Shown here in pieces: positions 1-9,924 of a stretch of 28,374 bases of DNA. The position numbers were made by a program, and so were the translations under genes. Positions within the stretch are counted from its first letter, which is position 1, and every line of letters starts with the position of its first letter. Source of the DNA: Plakobranchus ocellatus (taxonomy: Eukaryota; Mollusca; Gastropoda; Plakobranchidae); the NCBI GenBank assembly GCA_019648995.1, contig BLXT01006644.1, forward strand, positions 333,588 through 361,961, read 5' to 3'. Under the pieces are notes generated by a model. That model had not been told where the DNA came from. It did not search any database and saw only the letters and a list, made by a program, of their open reading frames with translations.

Positions 1-921
1 GGAAGAATTCACAAAAGTTCATCTAACAATGACATAAAGATGTAAAGCCAGGTTTCACGCCAAAACATTACATCTTGAAATCCTAGTGCTTAAATATCGT
101 TGATTTTTTTCATGCGGCTTCAAGATTAACAAAGCAAAATATTGGGTGTACTTCTTAAACGTTTACAGTTTTTGCTAAATATCGACCCCTTTCAAGTATC
201 AAAGTAAGTTTCAATGCGGTCTACTCTTCACTTGTAAATTATCGATGACTGCAAGTAAATATCTATGAAGTAGTCTATAGTATAATGGTGTACTATACTC
301 AAAAGTGGTCTTCTGATTGTTCTGTGTATGCGTTTGTGTGCGTGATTTTTACTTTTTTTTTTTTTTTGGTACAAAACTTCGCGATTAACAATCTGGTTTA
401 GTTCCCTTCTTTTGTGACAGGGTAAGATTTTTACCCAGGAAATCAAAACGATCTTTCGCGGGATCTGACTTATTAATGGGACAAAAAGCCTTCCTCTGCA
501 GAACATTACGTGGCTCAGGTTTTGGGGTATGGACCCCCCAGTTTAAAATGCACAGCCCCAGCCATTATGATGTCTCAATAACACTAAGGCTTCCTCTTCG
601 GACTTCTTTTGCAAAGTGAAATGGATCTCTTGTGACCGTCTTGAGAGAGAGAAAACTTGATCTTTATTGTCTATGAACTAAAATTTAATGAAGAATTTCG
701 GTTTGAAGGAATAATTATGGTCTATAAAATTAATAATTGATTAAACTATCAAGATCCTGTCCGAAACGATTACGAGACGGAAGTATAATGATAACCAAAA
801 TAGTTTGATGCATTCACATGTGCTTCCATTTCAAACACAAGTTTACCGCCGGCGCTGAGGGCGTGCAATACGTGAGCTCTGCTATTATAAAGTCCCTAAT
901 AACGGTGCAGGCTGAAATAAC

Positions 922-981
922 AGTGCAGGGTGGACATTCGTGCAAATATTACAATCGTTGCACAAATTTCCACTCTGCACT
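922..981. ncRNA. 60-nt miRNA-like hairpin (candidate only)
   Basis: The arms 922-945 and 958-981 pair at 22 of 24 positions (21 Watson-Crick plus one G-U on the plus strand), with a 12-nt loop (ATATTACAATCG). The outer 13-pair block AGTGCAGGGTGGA / TCCACTCTGCACT and inner block GTGCAA / TTGCAC are separated by two single mismatches flanking three more pairs. Length, loop and pairing fit an animal pre-miRNA, but the lower stem beyond 922/981 is weak and I recognise no known miRNA sequence. It could equally be the remnant of a palindromic transposable element. Confidence 0.3.
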
Positions 982-1616
982 CTTTTCCTTTCCTCTATAT
1001 TGAGACATTACAGAGTACCGACTCAGAGCAATAACAAGTTACAAGAAAAGCTGGACACAAATAATCTTTAGATGTTATTGTGACATGAAACCAATTTAAT
1101 CTAATTACATCCTCAACAATGAAACAATGTGTAGAACTTACAACAAAATTGCTAGTAAGAACTTGCAACCAATATGAAACACTCATAGTACCCTTATTTT
1201 AACAAGCGTGCAAATCGATTAAGGCGCGTGCGAGCGCGAAAATATCGTGGGGAAAAAAATGAGCGCACAGGTATTCTTATATGGAGACTTTATAGTACAG
1301 GTTTATCAGAATATCTTCATTTATTTTCACAGTATTCACCGTAACACAATTCTCTTTCTTCGAGGCAAAAATTTCACCATAAATCTGCTATATTATAAGT
1401 ATAACAGGCCCTATCATTGGTATTATAGCGAAGAGAAACAGAAGCAAAATTCTTTATTTATTCATTTTTTGGAAGGAAATATTTTGGTTTTCAATCTTGG
1501 TTTTCACTCGTACCAAAAGCCCATTGAGTTGGATAATTAAAAAAAAAATATACTAGAGGTCACACAGCAGTTTTCATCCATATTTTGGAACAAACTTTTA
1601 TTTAATTGCGGGCCAC

Positions 1617-1880
1617 TTGGCAGACCTCTGATTCAAGGCTATTTGGCAGATACAACTAGTTACAAAAACATGTCGATGAGCTTTTGAGGATACCGGTTTT
1701 TTGGGGGTTTTTCTGTTGAAAATAAAGAAAATCGCAGGAAATGAACTCTGGATACAGGAGATTGGTCAGGCCTTGCCCACCCAGCGTAATTAATTTTCTT
1801 GGTGCTGAGCGTAAAGCGTAATTTTTTTCCGCCTCCGCGTAATAAAGTACGCCTAAAGCGTAATATTGGCAGGTCTGAAA
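1617..1880. repeat. GCGTAAT-rich block with inverted edge words
   Basis: Four GCGTAAT words and one GCGTAA lie within 81 bp (1784, 1809, 1816, 1837 and 1858). The block is bounded by CAGACCT (1621-1627) and its complement AGGTCTG (1871-1877), each preceded by TTGG or TTGGC. It may be a fragment of a DNA transposon, but I cannot name a family. The minus-strand frame at 1656-1883 is not supported as a gene. Confidence 0.3.
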
Positions 1881-2500
1881 CAATCCCTACTTTTGATTAA
1901 AAACATTTTGGGTCAGCATGGAACAATTTCCAAGAAAATGAACCTGAATTTGTTATATTAGGCAATACTTTATGAAGTCACTATCACAAATCACAGGCCA
2001 ATAGATCAATTTTCGATGGTGGCGGTGATCTATGGAACTAGGATTCAACGAAAAAAAAAAAAAAAAAAAAGAAAAGAAAAAAAAACTTAAGCAATAACAA
2101 TTTTTCCTTTCGGTTTAGAGTGGTATAAATAAACTTACAACGGTCGGTTTTGTTCGTTTTGCAATAACATAAATAACAAAACAAAATAAAGAAAAAAAAA
2201 AACCCGATGATTCAAAGACTTGCTGCTTCTGCCGACATTTCGTGGGGAAAAAAATGGCCGCGTAGATTCTGGGAAAGGGAGGATTGTTCAGAAACACAAT
2301 AATTACATTTCGTTTTGCATCATCATCTTTATCATCTTTTAATGAGTTTTGTTATCTGATGTGCAAAAATATCGAACGCGATCTTAGCTGGAACTCATAA
2401 TGCATCGTTTACACCATACTGTATGAGGACACTCCAACCCCCACCATTATCTACCTCCTCGAGTTAAATCAAAGCGAGCAAACAAAACATGACTCTGGCA

Positions 2501-2627
2501 ATGGCAGGGATGATAAACCGCACGCACACAGCTGAATAAAAAAAAAGATCTAGAAATAAGATCTACAAAAAGGACCAGTTTGTCCCTGACCATGGCAGGT
2601 ATGATAAACCGCACGTACACGGCTAAA
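2501..2627. repeat. 36-bp direct repeat, 91 bp apart
   Basis: ATGGCAGGGATGATAAACCG (from 2501) recurs as ATGGCAGGTATGATAAACCG (from 2592). The similarity continues through CAC(G)CACAC(A)GCT to 2536 and 2627, with about 32 of 36 bases the same. An A run and AGATCT words lie between the copies. Confidence 0.85.
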
Positions 2628-3680
2628 GCAATGATGTAATAGTAGATATAATAATACAAAGTACTCTTGACTTCGATTTTTCACCTTGAACTTTCTTTAT
2701 ATTTTTTGTTAAACGTTCATCATAGCTAAAACAACAGAGCTCTAGTGCTATGGCTTAATTGAGTTACTGGATGAGGGTTAAATCGGTACAGTAAATGGAA
2801 TTTTTTATTTCATTTGAGCCATTTGTTATAATGCAGCATAGATTAAAGTGCAAAAAACAACAACAAAAATGGTATATTTCATGAAATTCGATTCCTAAAA
2901 ATCAGGAAATGAAGATGAGAATTGGCCAACATAGGGTTATTCTTTCTACGCAAAATCAACACATTAGGTGAGCAGAATATCTTATTTTTTTCTTCATATC
3001 CCCAACTAATTTGAAAGAATAATATGTAGGGCTATACAAGTATTTTATCGATCCTCATGCCTGTAACTTTTCTTACACGCAAAATACTGACATCTCAAGG
3101 ACAGATTTGCCGTTCCAATCAGCATAGATATAAAAAATAAAAAAGGAAAGTAGGATAATTGTAATGACAGCACAATCAAATGTATCAAACCAAAAGAAAA
3201 AAAAAAAAAAAAAGGGGGAAACTTTTCTTCAACCGTAAAAAGATTGTTTGATAGCGTCATACACCAAACAGAGGACGTCGGCAAATGTTCATATCTTTAT
3301 ATAAATAGTCTATCTTACTACGGCACAAATTAAAAAAAAAACAAAACTGAGACTCATCCATTTTATTTCTAATATAATTGATGTTGTTATTATAATAGTG
3401 TTATGCATAGGATTCCTCCGAAATGAACACACTTTGTAGGAAAAAAAAAACAAAAACAAAAAAACTCGCAGGCACGATATAATTAGAAGTTCGCATTTTC
3501 TATCAGTTTAACCTAAGTTGAAACACTCAAGGAAAAGACGTAATCTAACTAATATCGTTTGTGATTGTTTCATACTCATATCATGTTAGTTCATGTATTG
3601 GTTACATTAGAGTCCATACAGAGAGAAATATGATGGGGGTAAGGAAGAAAGAAGCCAAAACAGAGAGAAAGACAAATATA

Positions 3681-4062
3681 TATATAGAGAGAGAGAGAAA
3701 GTGAGAGAGATTGATTGACTTTTATTTTATAAAGGTTACAAAATAGGCGCAAGGCCCTTTTCATTTGGCCGTTAATAATACAGAATTAAGTACACAAATT
3801 AATATCAACGTCAAAAGATCAAAATTCCAGTTTGGAATACGAGGCAAAAACAGTGACTCAAACTAAGCAATTGAACACTGTGTAATACATGTTTACAGAA
3901 GTACAGAAAAAAAATTATGGATTAATATTTGAATTAAAATAAACTTTTCTATGTAAATTTATAAAAAAAAAAAAAAAAGGCTGGGGGGTTACGTCCCTCA
4001 ACGTGGTGGGACGCAGAAGAAGAAGAAGAAGAAGGAGGGGGAGGAGGAGGAGGAGGAGGAGA
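3681..4062. repeat. GA and GAA/GGA microsatellites
   Basis: A (TA)n(GA)n tract lies at about 3680-3710 and a (GAA)n followed by (GGA)n tract at about 4014-4062. A 16-base A run ends near 3978. Long purine runs of this kind can take up triplex forms. Confidence 0.85.
3710..3782 (-). mobile_element. Possible 3' end of a non-LTR retroposon
   Basis: Read on the minus strand this ends GGCCTTGCGCCTATTTTG, then CCTTTATAAAATAAAAGTC and a short AATC repeat (CAATCAATC), beside a GA microsatellite. Such an ending (GC-rich word, AATAAA-like signal, short tandem tail) is common in LINE and SINE 3' ends. The upstream limit is unclear and may reach about 4010. No coding part was seen. Confidence 0.3.
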
Positions 4063-4198
4063 ATGGAAAATAACAACTCAGAAGGTGGCAAATTAGATTA
4101 TCCTTATCTCTGTGCTATACCAATGATTAGATCCACTATACCCCTCTCAACTGTCAATTTTTAACCCATAGATTCCATAGACCACGAAAGGCAGATTT

Positions 4199-4590
4199 TT
4201 TTTTCTCTCTCTCTCTCTCTTTCTCTGATACGACCACAATAAGGAGTCTCTTTGATGTTCATTTCAAACAAATGGCTCACTATTTGCTATCAATTTCCTG
4301 ACAATTTCATATCGATCCAAAAGACTCAAAACGATGTTTGTGAGATAGGTATGTGTGTGTGAATATGTGTGCCTCAATCAATTTCACATTCAAACCGTAA
4401 TAGATTCAAGTTTTTGTCTTTCTTTTTTCTCTGTCTCTCTCCCTCTCTAGTTCAGATTTATACTCGGTAGATTCTCTCTGTTGCTGCCCTTCTTGATTTC
4501 AAAATCCAATATTCATCCAAAGCTTTTTTATGACATTAAGTCTCACTCTCTCTGTCTCTCTTTCTTTCTCCACGCCTTTCTGTCTCTGTA
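4199..4590. repeat. CT-rich microsatellite tracts
   Basis: CT runs lie at 4199-4227, about 4418-4450 and about 4541-4590. They are of opposite strand polarity to the GA tracts 200-500 bp upstream, so the two sets could pair. The minus-strand frame at 4499-4702 passes through them and is not supported as a gene. Confidence 0.8.
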
Positions 4591-7384
4591 ATTTTACATT
4601 CATGCCAATTAAGTGCTGAATTATGGGTTCCATCTCGAGCAATTTCAACAAAAGCTTCTTTATATTTGCTGTTTGAGGTAGATTCTCTATTTTAAACGAC
4701 ACAATCTGCAGAGGCCTCTATATGACAATCCACAGTAATCAGCACTAATTGCCTTGTTGCCGCGAAACGTCACTACCGGCCATCACCTGGTTTCCGGGTT
4801 CTGGACCACTAAGACGTTACTGCATTTTTCTGTCTAAACACCAGACCAGCGTGTCAATGATTTAGCCCATCTTTTCCAAAACAGCTTTGTTAAAAAATCG
4901 GAGTCTGTTGCATTTGAACCTGAGATAGACTTGGGTAGATTTAGAAACATGAAGTAGAGCGTAGGGTGAGTTTTTTATTGCTTAACTTGATCCGTTTGAA
5001 CTGTATTATCGAAAATGGAACTAGTCGGCCTAGCAAGCAACCGTAGATCTAACCTTAAAACTTTAAAATCTGATCATACAATATGGAAAAACTTTAGAGT
5101 CAATAAGCAATCATAAAGGACGAATCAATCTGTGCAATAATAAATCTAATTTGTATAGCTGTTAATTTTCTATTTAGTCTGAATTTTTTTACATAAATCT
5201 AATAGAAACCCGTCAGTAGCCTTGACCGGGCAACAGTTAGTAGTGGCTAGCGTCACTATTCAAGTTCGGAAAAAAACTTAAAAATAGTATTGTGCAACAA
5301 GGCAATAGCTTTGACTCTACCTAATTTTATCTATAGACTTGTACATTGCAACAATACTAAGAAATTTTAATAAACCCAACAAATTACAGATTATAAAGTA
5401 TCTCCTGATTGGCCACAAGTTAATCACAAGTAAATCTTATATCTGGTCTTGTTGCTAGCACATTCGAGTAAGACTCAGCCACTTTGATTTTGGATGAGTG
5501 ATCAATCTTGAAAGCCAAACAGTGGGCGAGGAAGACTTGTTCTCAATCCAAACTGTACTTTAACTTTAGGAGTTGGAAAGTTATTTCAATTTATGGATTA
5601 TAAGGCAGTTAATCAGGCACAAGTCACATAAATTTTGGACATAATGAGTTATGATTAAATCAGATTATCATGTATTAACATAATTGAAACTGTTGTGAAG
5701 AAAAAAACCTCATGTCTGATAAGTTCAATCAAAAGGTATATTACACATATGAACTTAAGAGATTTTATTTTATAAGCTTTTAAAGTGAATACATTACAAA
5801 TGTTAAAAAGAAAGAATCCATAGTGACTTGAGCCTGATTTACCCTGGTTACCTATATTTATTGAAAATAAAGATTTCAAAATTATCATGTGGGTTGTTTG
5901 AAATATTTTTTTGGTACAAATCTTAGTAAAATATACTTACTTGAAAATATCTTCATCATTCATCCTCAAAATTCTTGGAGGTTGGAAGTGGTACTGTTGC
6001 TGATTTTCCTTATTTTTAGCCAGCCCCAGCTCTGGCTCTCTCAGGCTCCTAAACTCCAGGGTTGTGATAATTCAGTGGTAAAACTCAGAAAGAGCTAATG
6101 TAAACTAAAAGGTCTATTGTCCTTTTTATGATTCTAGTGTAGAAAGTGAGCATTAAAAGCCCTGCAAAAAATACTCTTCTTTGATCATACAATTTTGTAA
6201 AATTAAAAAAGTCATTGAGCTACAGAAGATATGATCTACCCTTGAATTCAGGTCTGTATATATCAAAAATTAAGTTTAGAAGTTCACTTATCAGTTAATT
6301 ACAACTACTCTACACGATGTATTTGATTTATTCAAAAAGTCTATCGCCATATCACCAATACTAGTTATTTACTAGTCTAAGAATCTAAGCTTATTACGAA
6401 CAAAAAAAAAAAAAGGTGCATGTAGGCTCCCTGTAAAATTAAAAAATATTAATATTTACAAACAGCCTATTTATTGCAAAGAATGTGATAATCCATTTAT
6501 TCAACTGCCTAGGCTTTAAAAAATTTGCTGTCAATAACTCTGTGGATAAGCAGACCTCAAAAGTGTAGATACACTGTACTGTATTTGTTTTTAAAAGAGA
6601 AAAATAGAATAATTAGAATAGATGTTAACACTCAATCCTATTCTACTATTATAAGATCAAAATCTATATATTAAATTGATAGTTTATCCCTTTAAGTTTC
6701 CCAGCTTTGCATATAATTCCGACAAGATAAAATTATAAATTAAACAAAAAAAAAACAAAAAAACTGATTATTTATATATTACACCATGTAAAAGAAACTA
6801 AAGGACTATACCTCAACCTTTAGCTTTAAAACTAATAATTGATGAAACGGAGGCAAGATCTACACATATGTCTAATATCTAGTGCTCTCTTGCCAATAGT
6901 ATTATAGACACCTACATTTAAAACACAACAAGAAGAATCTAACTGCTTCATGTGGCAAAAAAAAAAAAAAACGTTCATGATTTTGTCTTAAAAAAGAAAT
7001 TTTAATTTAGGTTTAGGATTAAAATATGCCTAGTCAACCTTATTGCTATGCATTGACGGATCTTTTCTGCCGTAAAGTGTGATATCTGGGAAGTTCAATC
7101 CATTTATTTGTTATGGATTTTTTATTCACAGTCATTTTGCCCAAAAAAGCAAATTTAAAGCACTTTTGTCCAACTTCGAAATTGACAGTTTTGTGTTAGA
7201 TTAGCCTAAATAATATTCCACAAATCAAACAAAATTTAGGCAGCACAAGAAGGAATTTTTGGTTTGAGCAAACCAAATCTTTTATTTAACGAAATTAACG
7301 CTTTCTTTGAAAAAAAAATGTTTCCTTTAAAATCAATCATGAACGACATATGACCTTTTGTCAGAGCTTCATAAAATTTTCACG

Positions 7385-7895
7385 ATCTGTTTGATGTACA
7401 TCTGATCTAGATTTACATCTAAAATTCTTCTAAAACTGAAAACATTTATAGATCTAGATTCTAGATCTATATATGGAATTTCAGGCAATCTAAATCTAAT
7501 TTAAACGATTTAGGCCTGCTAATTACAACAGTTAAAAAAGAAAAAAAAGATCTATCTAGGATGAGGCAAAATAGGATCTTTTCAAGATCTAGAGTCTAGA
7601 TCTAGAAATCTAAAATTTAGATCACAATTTTTTTACGTGTGTGTGTGTGTTGTAAAAATATCCCATAGATCTAGATTCTAGAATCTAGAATCTAGATGAC
7701 CGCAAAAAAACACACAAATTATTGAAGCATCTTTCTTAATTTCTAGATCTAAATCTATAAATTCTAGATTTCTAGACAGCGATATAAAGATCTTTTTCTA
7801 GATCTATATGTCATAGACTAGATCTAATCTAGATCTAGATTTCTAGATCTCTAAATCTAAATTAGATCTAGATCTAGATCTAGATCTATATGTAG
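7385..7895. repeat. AGATCT/TCTAGA palindrome cluster
   Basis: At least 15 AGATCT words occur, many overlapping TCTAGA. A near-perfect (AGATCT)n run lies at 7863-7889, and a 20-bp perfect palindrome of TCTAGA/TTCTAGAA type at 7670-7689. Because the unit is self-complementary, both strands read alike. A (GT)n tract lies inside at about 7638-7651. The minus-strand frame with DLDLDL residues (7857-8054) is an artefact of this repeat. Confidence 0.9.
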
Positions 7896-8169
7896 ATCTA
7901 AAATTTGGATTCTTGCAAAATAAAATCTAAATTGGAACCACTGACTTTTTTCAGGTCTACGTTTAAATCTCATTATTGCACTCTTCAAAGGTTGAAACAA
8001 ATCAGTGACTTCATAGTTTAAAGATACGATACAATGTAAAGATAAAAGAATCAATACCTAAAAGATTACACATGGAAAATTTTATAAAATCGAGGCTGAA
8101 TTAAATTTGTAAAATTGTAGGCCTAGTTGGATAAATGGTGTCTCCTAAGTTCTAAAAAAGAAAACTGTA

Positions 8170-8675
8170 TTGAATATGGCGGCTGTTGTTTCCAGCCAAT
8201 GAAAACAAAGTGATGGGCTGTTCAGATAGTTGTTCCACACAAAAATAACTAATCATTTTAAGACGATTGCTAGGCCTAATTGGTACTTCATGATGGTTAC
8301 AAATCATTGGCTTCCGTGTTATTTTACTCAAAATATGATTAAGAAATGTTCCTATGCGACTCGATGACAAGCGATGCTTCAAAACTGTTATAAGGCCTTG
8401 ATTAAAGTATTAAAGGAAGTATCGATAAATTTATCGATAAACACAAAAGTACAAAATAATTTGTAGACTGCTATTATTTGGTGTGAAGTAAACAACAAGA
8501 ATAGCCATTGGGCAGATGGGCACTGGGCGGCTCTGGTCAGTACCATTAGCAGATCCACGGGCAAAGGCCGCTGCCAGCCCGCTAACATAGCAAAGGTGAA
8601 TAGGTGTTGCCGAGGAGCTCTATCAAGACAGTTTGGTACAATGGGTCAAGGGCAATTGGCAAGCGAAGCCTAGAG
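8170..8675 (+). promoter_or_regulatory. Candidate MEST promoter and noncoding first exon
   Basis: Promoter-like words cluster here: AATATGGCGGC at 8173-8183 (a match to the YY1 word AANATGGCGGC), CCAAT at 8196, a 20-bp palindrome built on TATCGATA at 8420-8439, ATTGG (inverted CCAAT) near 8507 and GGGCGG near 8526. The stretch at about 8500-8670 is GC-richer than its surroundings and ends with GAG|GTAAAA at 8676, a usable donor that could splice to the acceptor at 9736. No TATA box stands out. The start site itself cannot be placed, and a minus-strand transcript sharing this region is possible. Confidence 0.35.
8420..8439. promoter_or_regulatory. 20-bp perfect palindrome with two TATCGATA words
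   Basis: TATCGATAAA is followed directly by its reverse complement, TTTATCGATA. TATCGATA is the DRE core bound by DREF in Drosophila, and CGATA is the BEAF-32 core. Whether related factors bind it in this organism is unknown. It lies within the candidate promoter region. Confidence 0.4.
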
Positions 8676-9736
8676 GTAAAATTAGACATATGTATAAATT
8701 TTGTCTCAAGACTCAATATCACAGAAATGAATCCCATATATTATGGCATAATAGCCTTTAAAATTGTTTCATGTGGAGAAAGAGATCATAGTATTCTTCA
8801 GTACATTGTCTGGAACAGCCATAAACCTATTTTCAGTTAACCACATAAATTTGTTATTGTTTTCCTTGCCTATTGCCCATGATTAAAGATTTTCAATAAT
8901 TTTAAATTTATTCTGTGTCTACCTCTACTGCCTATGTATCATGAATTTTTTTTTTCTTGGGAAGCTACTGCTGTTGTTTCCCCATGCCTACTGCCGATTT
9001 TTGTACAGGCTCTCTGCTAGCCTTCGTTTCACAACTAACCCACAAGGCAGTGGGAATCAATGGATGGCCTTTGTCCTGTAAGGATCCTCCACCCTTTGCA
9101 GGTCTTATTTTTTAGTCCTACTGGGTCCCACTATCCTCCTCATTAATTTAAAACTTATGGGGTTACAGGTTTTGTCGCTGATTGTCCAACGGATGCAGCT
9201 TAACTCCTAGAATTGTTTAAGAAATATTATTTCTCTACGGTAAATTCGTCTTCAAAGCCCCAGTTTCTGGTAATCTGGCGCACATCAAAAGAGGAACAAA
9301 ACCAGAAATGCTTTTGCACCCATTAGGGAATTCATCATTTCGTATATATGCCACTTATTAAAAACACATGTACATCTTGTGAGCATGAATTGATTGCTAA
9401 TGTGACTGAGCAGCTTAAGTCCTTGAAAATAGATTTCAACTTCTTTGTCTCCATTGCCTTTTTAGCTTTAATGCCTTTATTCCGTCATTTTATCCTTTTA
9501 TTTTACTAATAAGTTCCTTTCATGTTTGTATCCAGAATGTGCTGTAACTTTTATTTTATTGAATTGTTTTCACGCTATTGAAATGAGAGAAGATGTCTTT
9601 ATAACATAGATGCTGCAAATAAATAACAAGGTGTGACTATAATTAAATCTTTAACATAAATTGTAATGAAATAATCATTTCTTTTCTCAATTTTGTTTTG
9701 TTTTGTATCAAAACTAGATTATGTATCTCTTCACAG
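8676..9736 (+). other. Putative intron in the MEST 5' UTR
   Basis: If 8675 is the end of a noncoding first exon and 9737 the start of the next, this 1,061-bp stretch is an intron. It is AT-rich, with scattered moderately GC-rich patches (about 8960-9140 and 9240-9300) that match nothing I recognise. Confidence 0.35.
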
Positions 9737-9776
9737 AATGTGACCGTAATGAGCTGTACAGATTCATCAAACTATC
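9737..9776 (+). other. Predicted MEST 5' leader segment with two upstream AUGs
   Basis: A plausible acceptor, TATCTCTTCACAG ending at 9736, suggests that coding exon 1 begins at 9737 and that a noncoding exon lies upstream. In this 40-nt leader, ATG-TGA at 9738-9743 is a start-stop unit in frame with the main start. A second ATG at 9749, with G at -3, opens an 11-codon frame that ends at 9784, overlapping the main ATG in another frame. If transcription instead begins inside this region, one or both would be absent. Confidence 0.5.
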
Positions 9777-9924
9777 ATGATTGAGTATTTCATTGGTTGT
9801 TCTCTTGCCATTGTGCTGATATTATTTCTGAAATATCCGGCACCAACTCTATCAACTCACCTTCAAGAATGGAAAAATAAAGGAAACTTCATCAAGTTTA
9901 AAAACAACTACATATTCTACATAG
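9777..9924 (+). CDS. MEST: MEST coding exon 1 (residues 1-49, first base of 50)
   Basis: The start ATG at 9777 is followed by a short hydrophobic stretch (YFIGCSLAIVLILFL) and then LSTHLQEWKNKGNFIKF, which aligns with the human MEST stretch LSPALHSWKSSGKFFTY. This start is chosen because the same frame has a TGA at 9741 just after the probable splice acceptor, and because A lies at position -3. The exon ends in phase 1 at a GTAGTT donor at 9925, which sits in a 9-bp inverted repeat. Confidence 0.9.

Larger units (their letters stand above)
1..8169. other. Upstream region without a recognised gene
   Basis: Apart from the repeats and hairpin listed separately, this 8.2 kb is AT-rich with many homopolymer runs (for example 2050-2070, 3197-3214 and 3963-3978). 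A GC-richer patch at 4756-4850 and CpG-rich words at 1207-1245 stand out but carry no recognisable peptide on either strand. Short exons of a neighbouring gene cannot be excluded. Confidence 0.6.

Noticed and set aside
1207-1245. CpG-rich patch as a promoter
   Set aside because: It is too short and isolated, with no start signals or gene to serve.
4499-4702. Minus-strand frame starting MSFKIENLPQ
   Set aside because: It passes through CT microsatellites, matches no family I know and has no nearby splice-supported partner exon.
4756-5320. CAACAAGGCAAT and CGTCACTA words shared between two patches
   Set aside because: The shared words are short and partly inverted, with no extended similarity; not enough to call a repeat.
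7857-8054. Minus-strand frame ending DLDLDLDL
   Set aside because: This is a translation of the AGATCT hexamer run; no homology.
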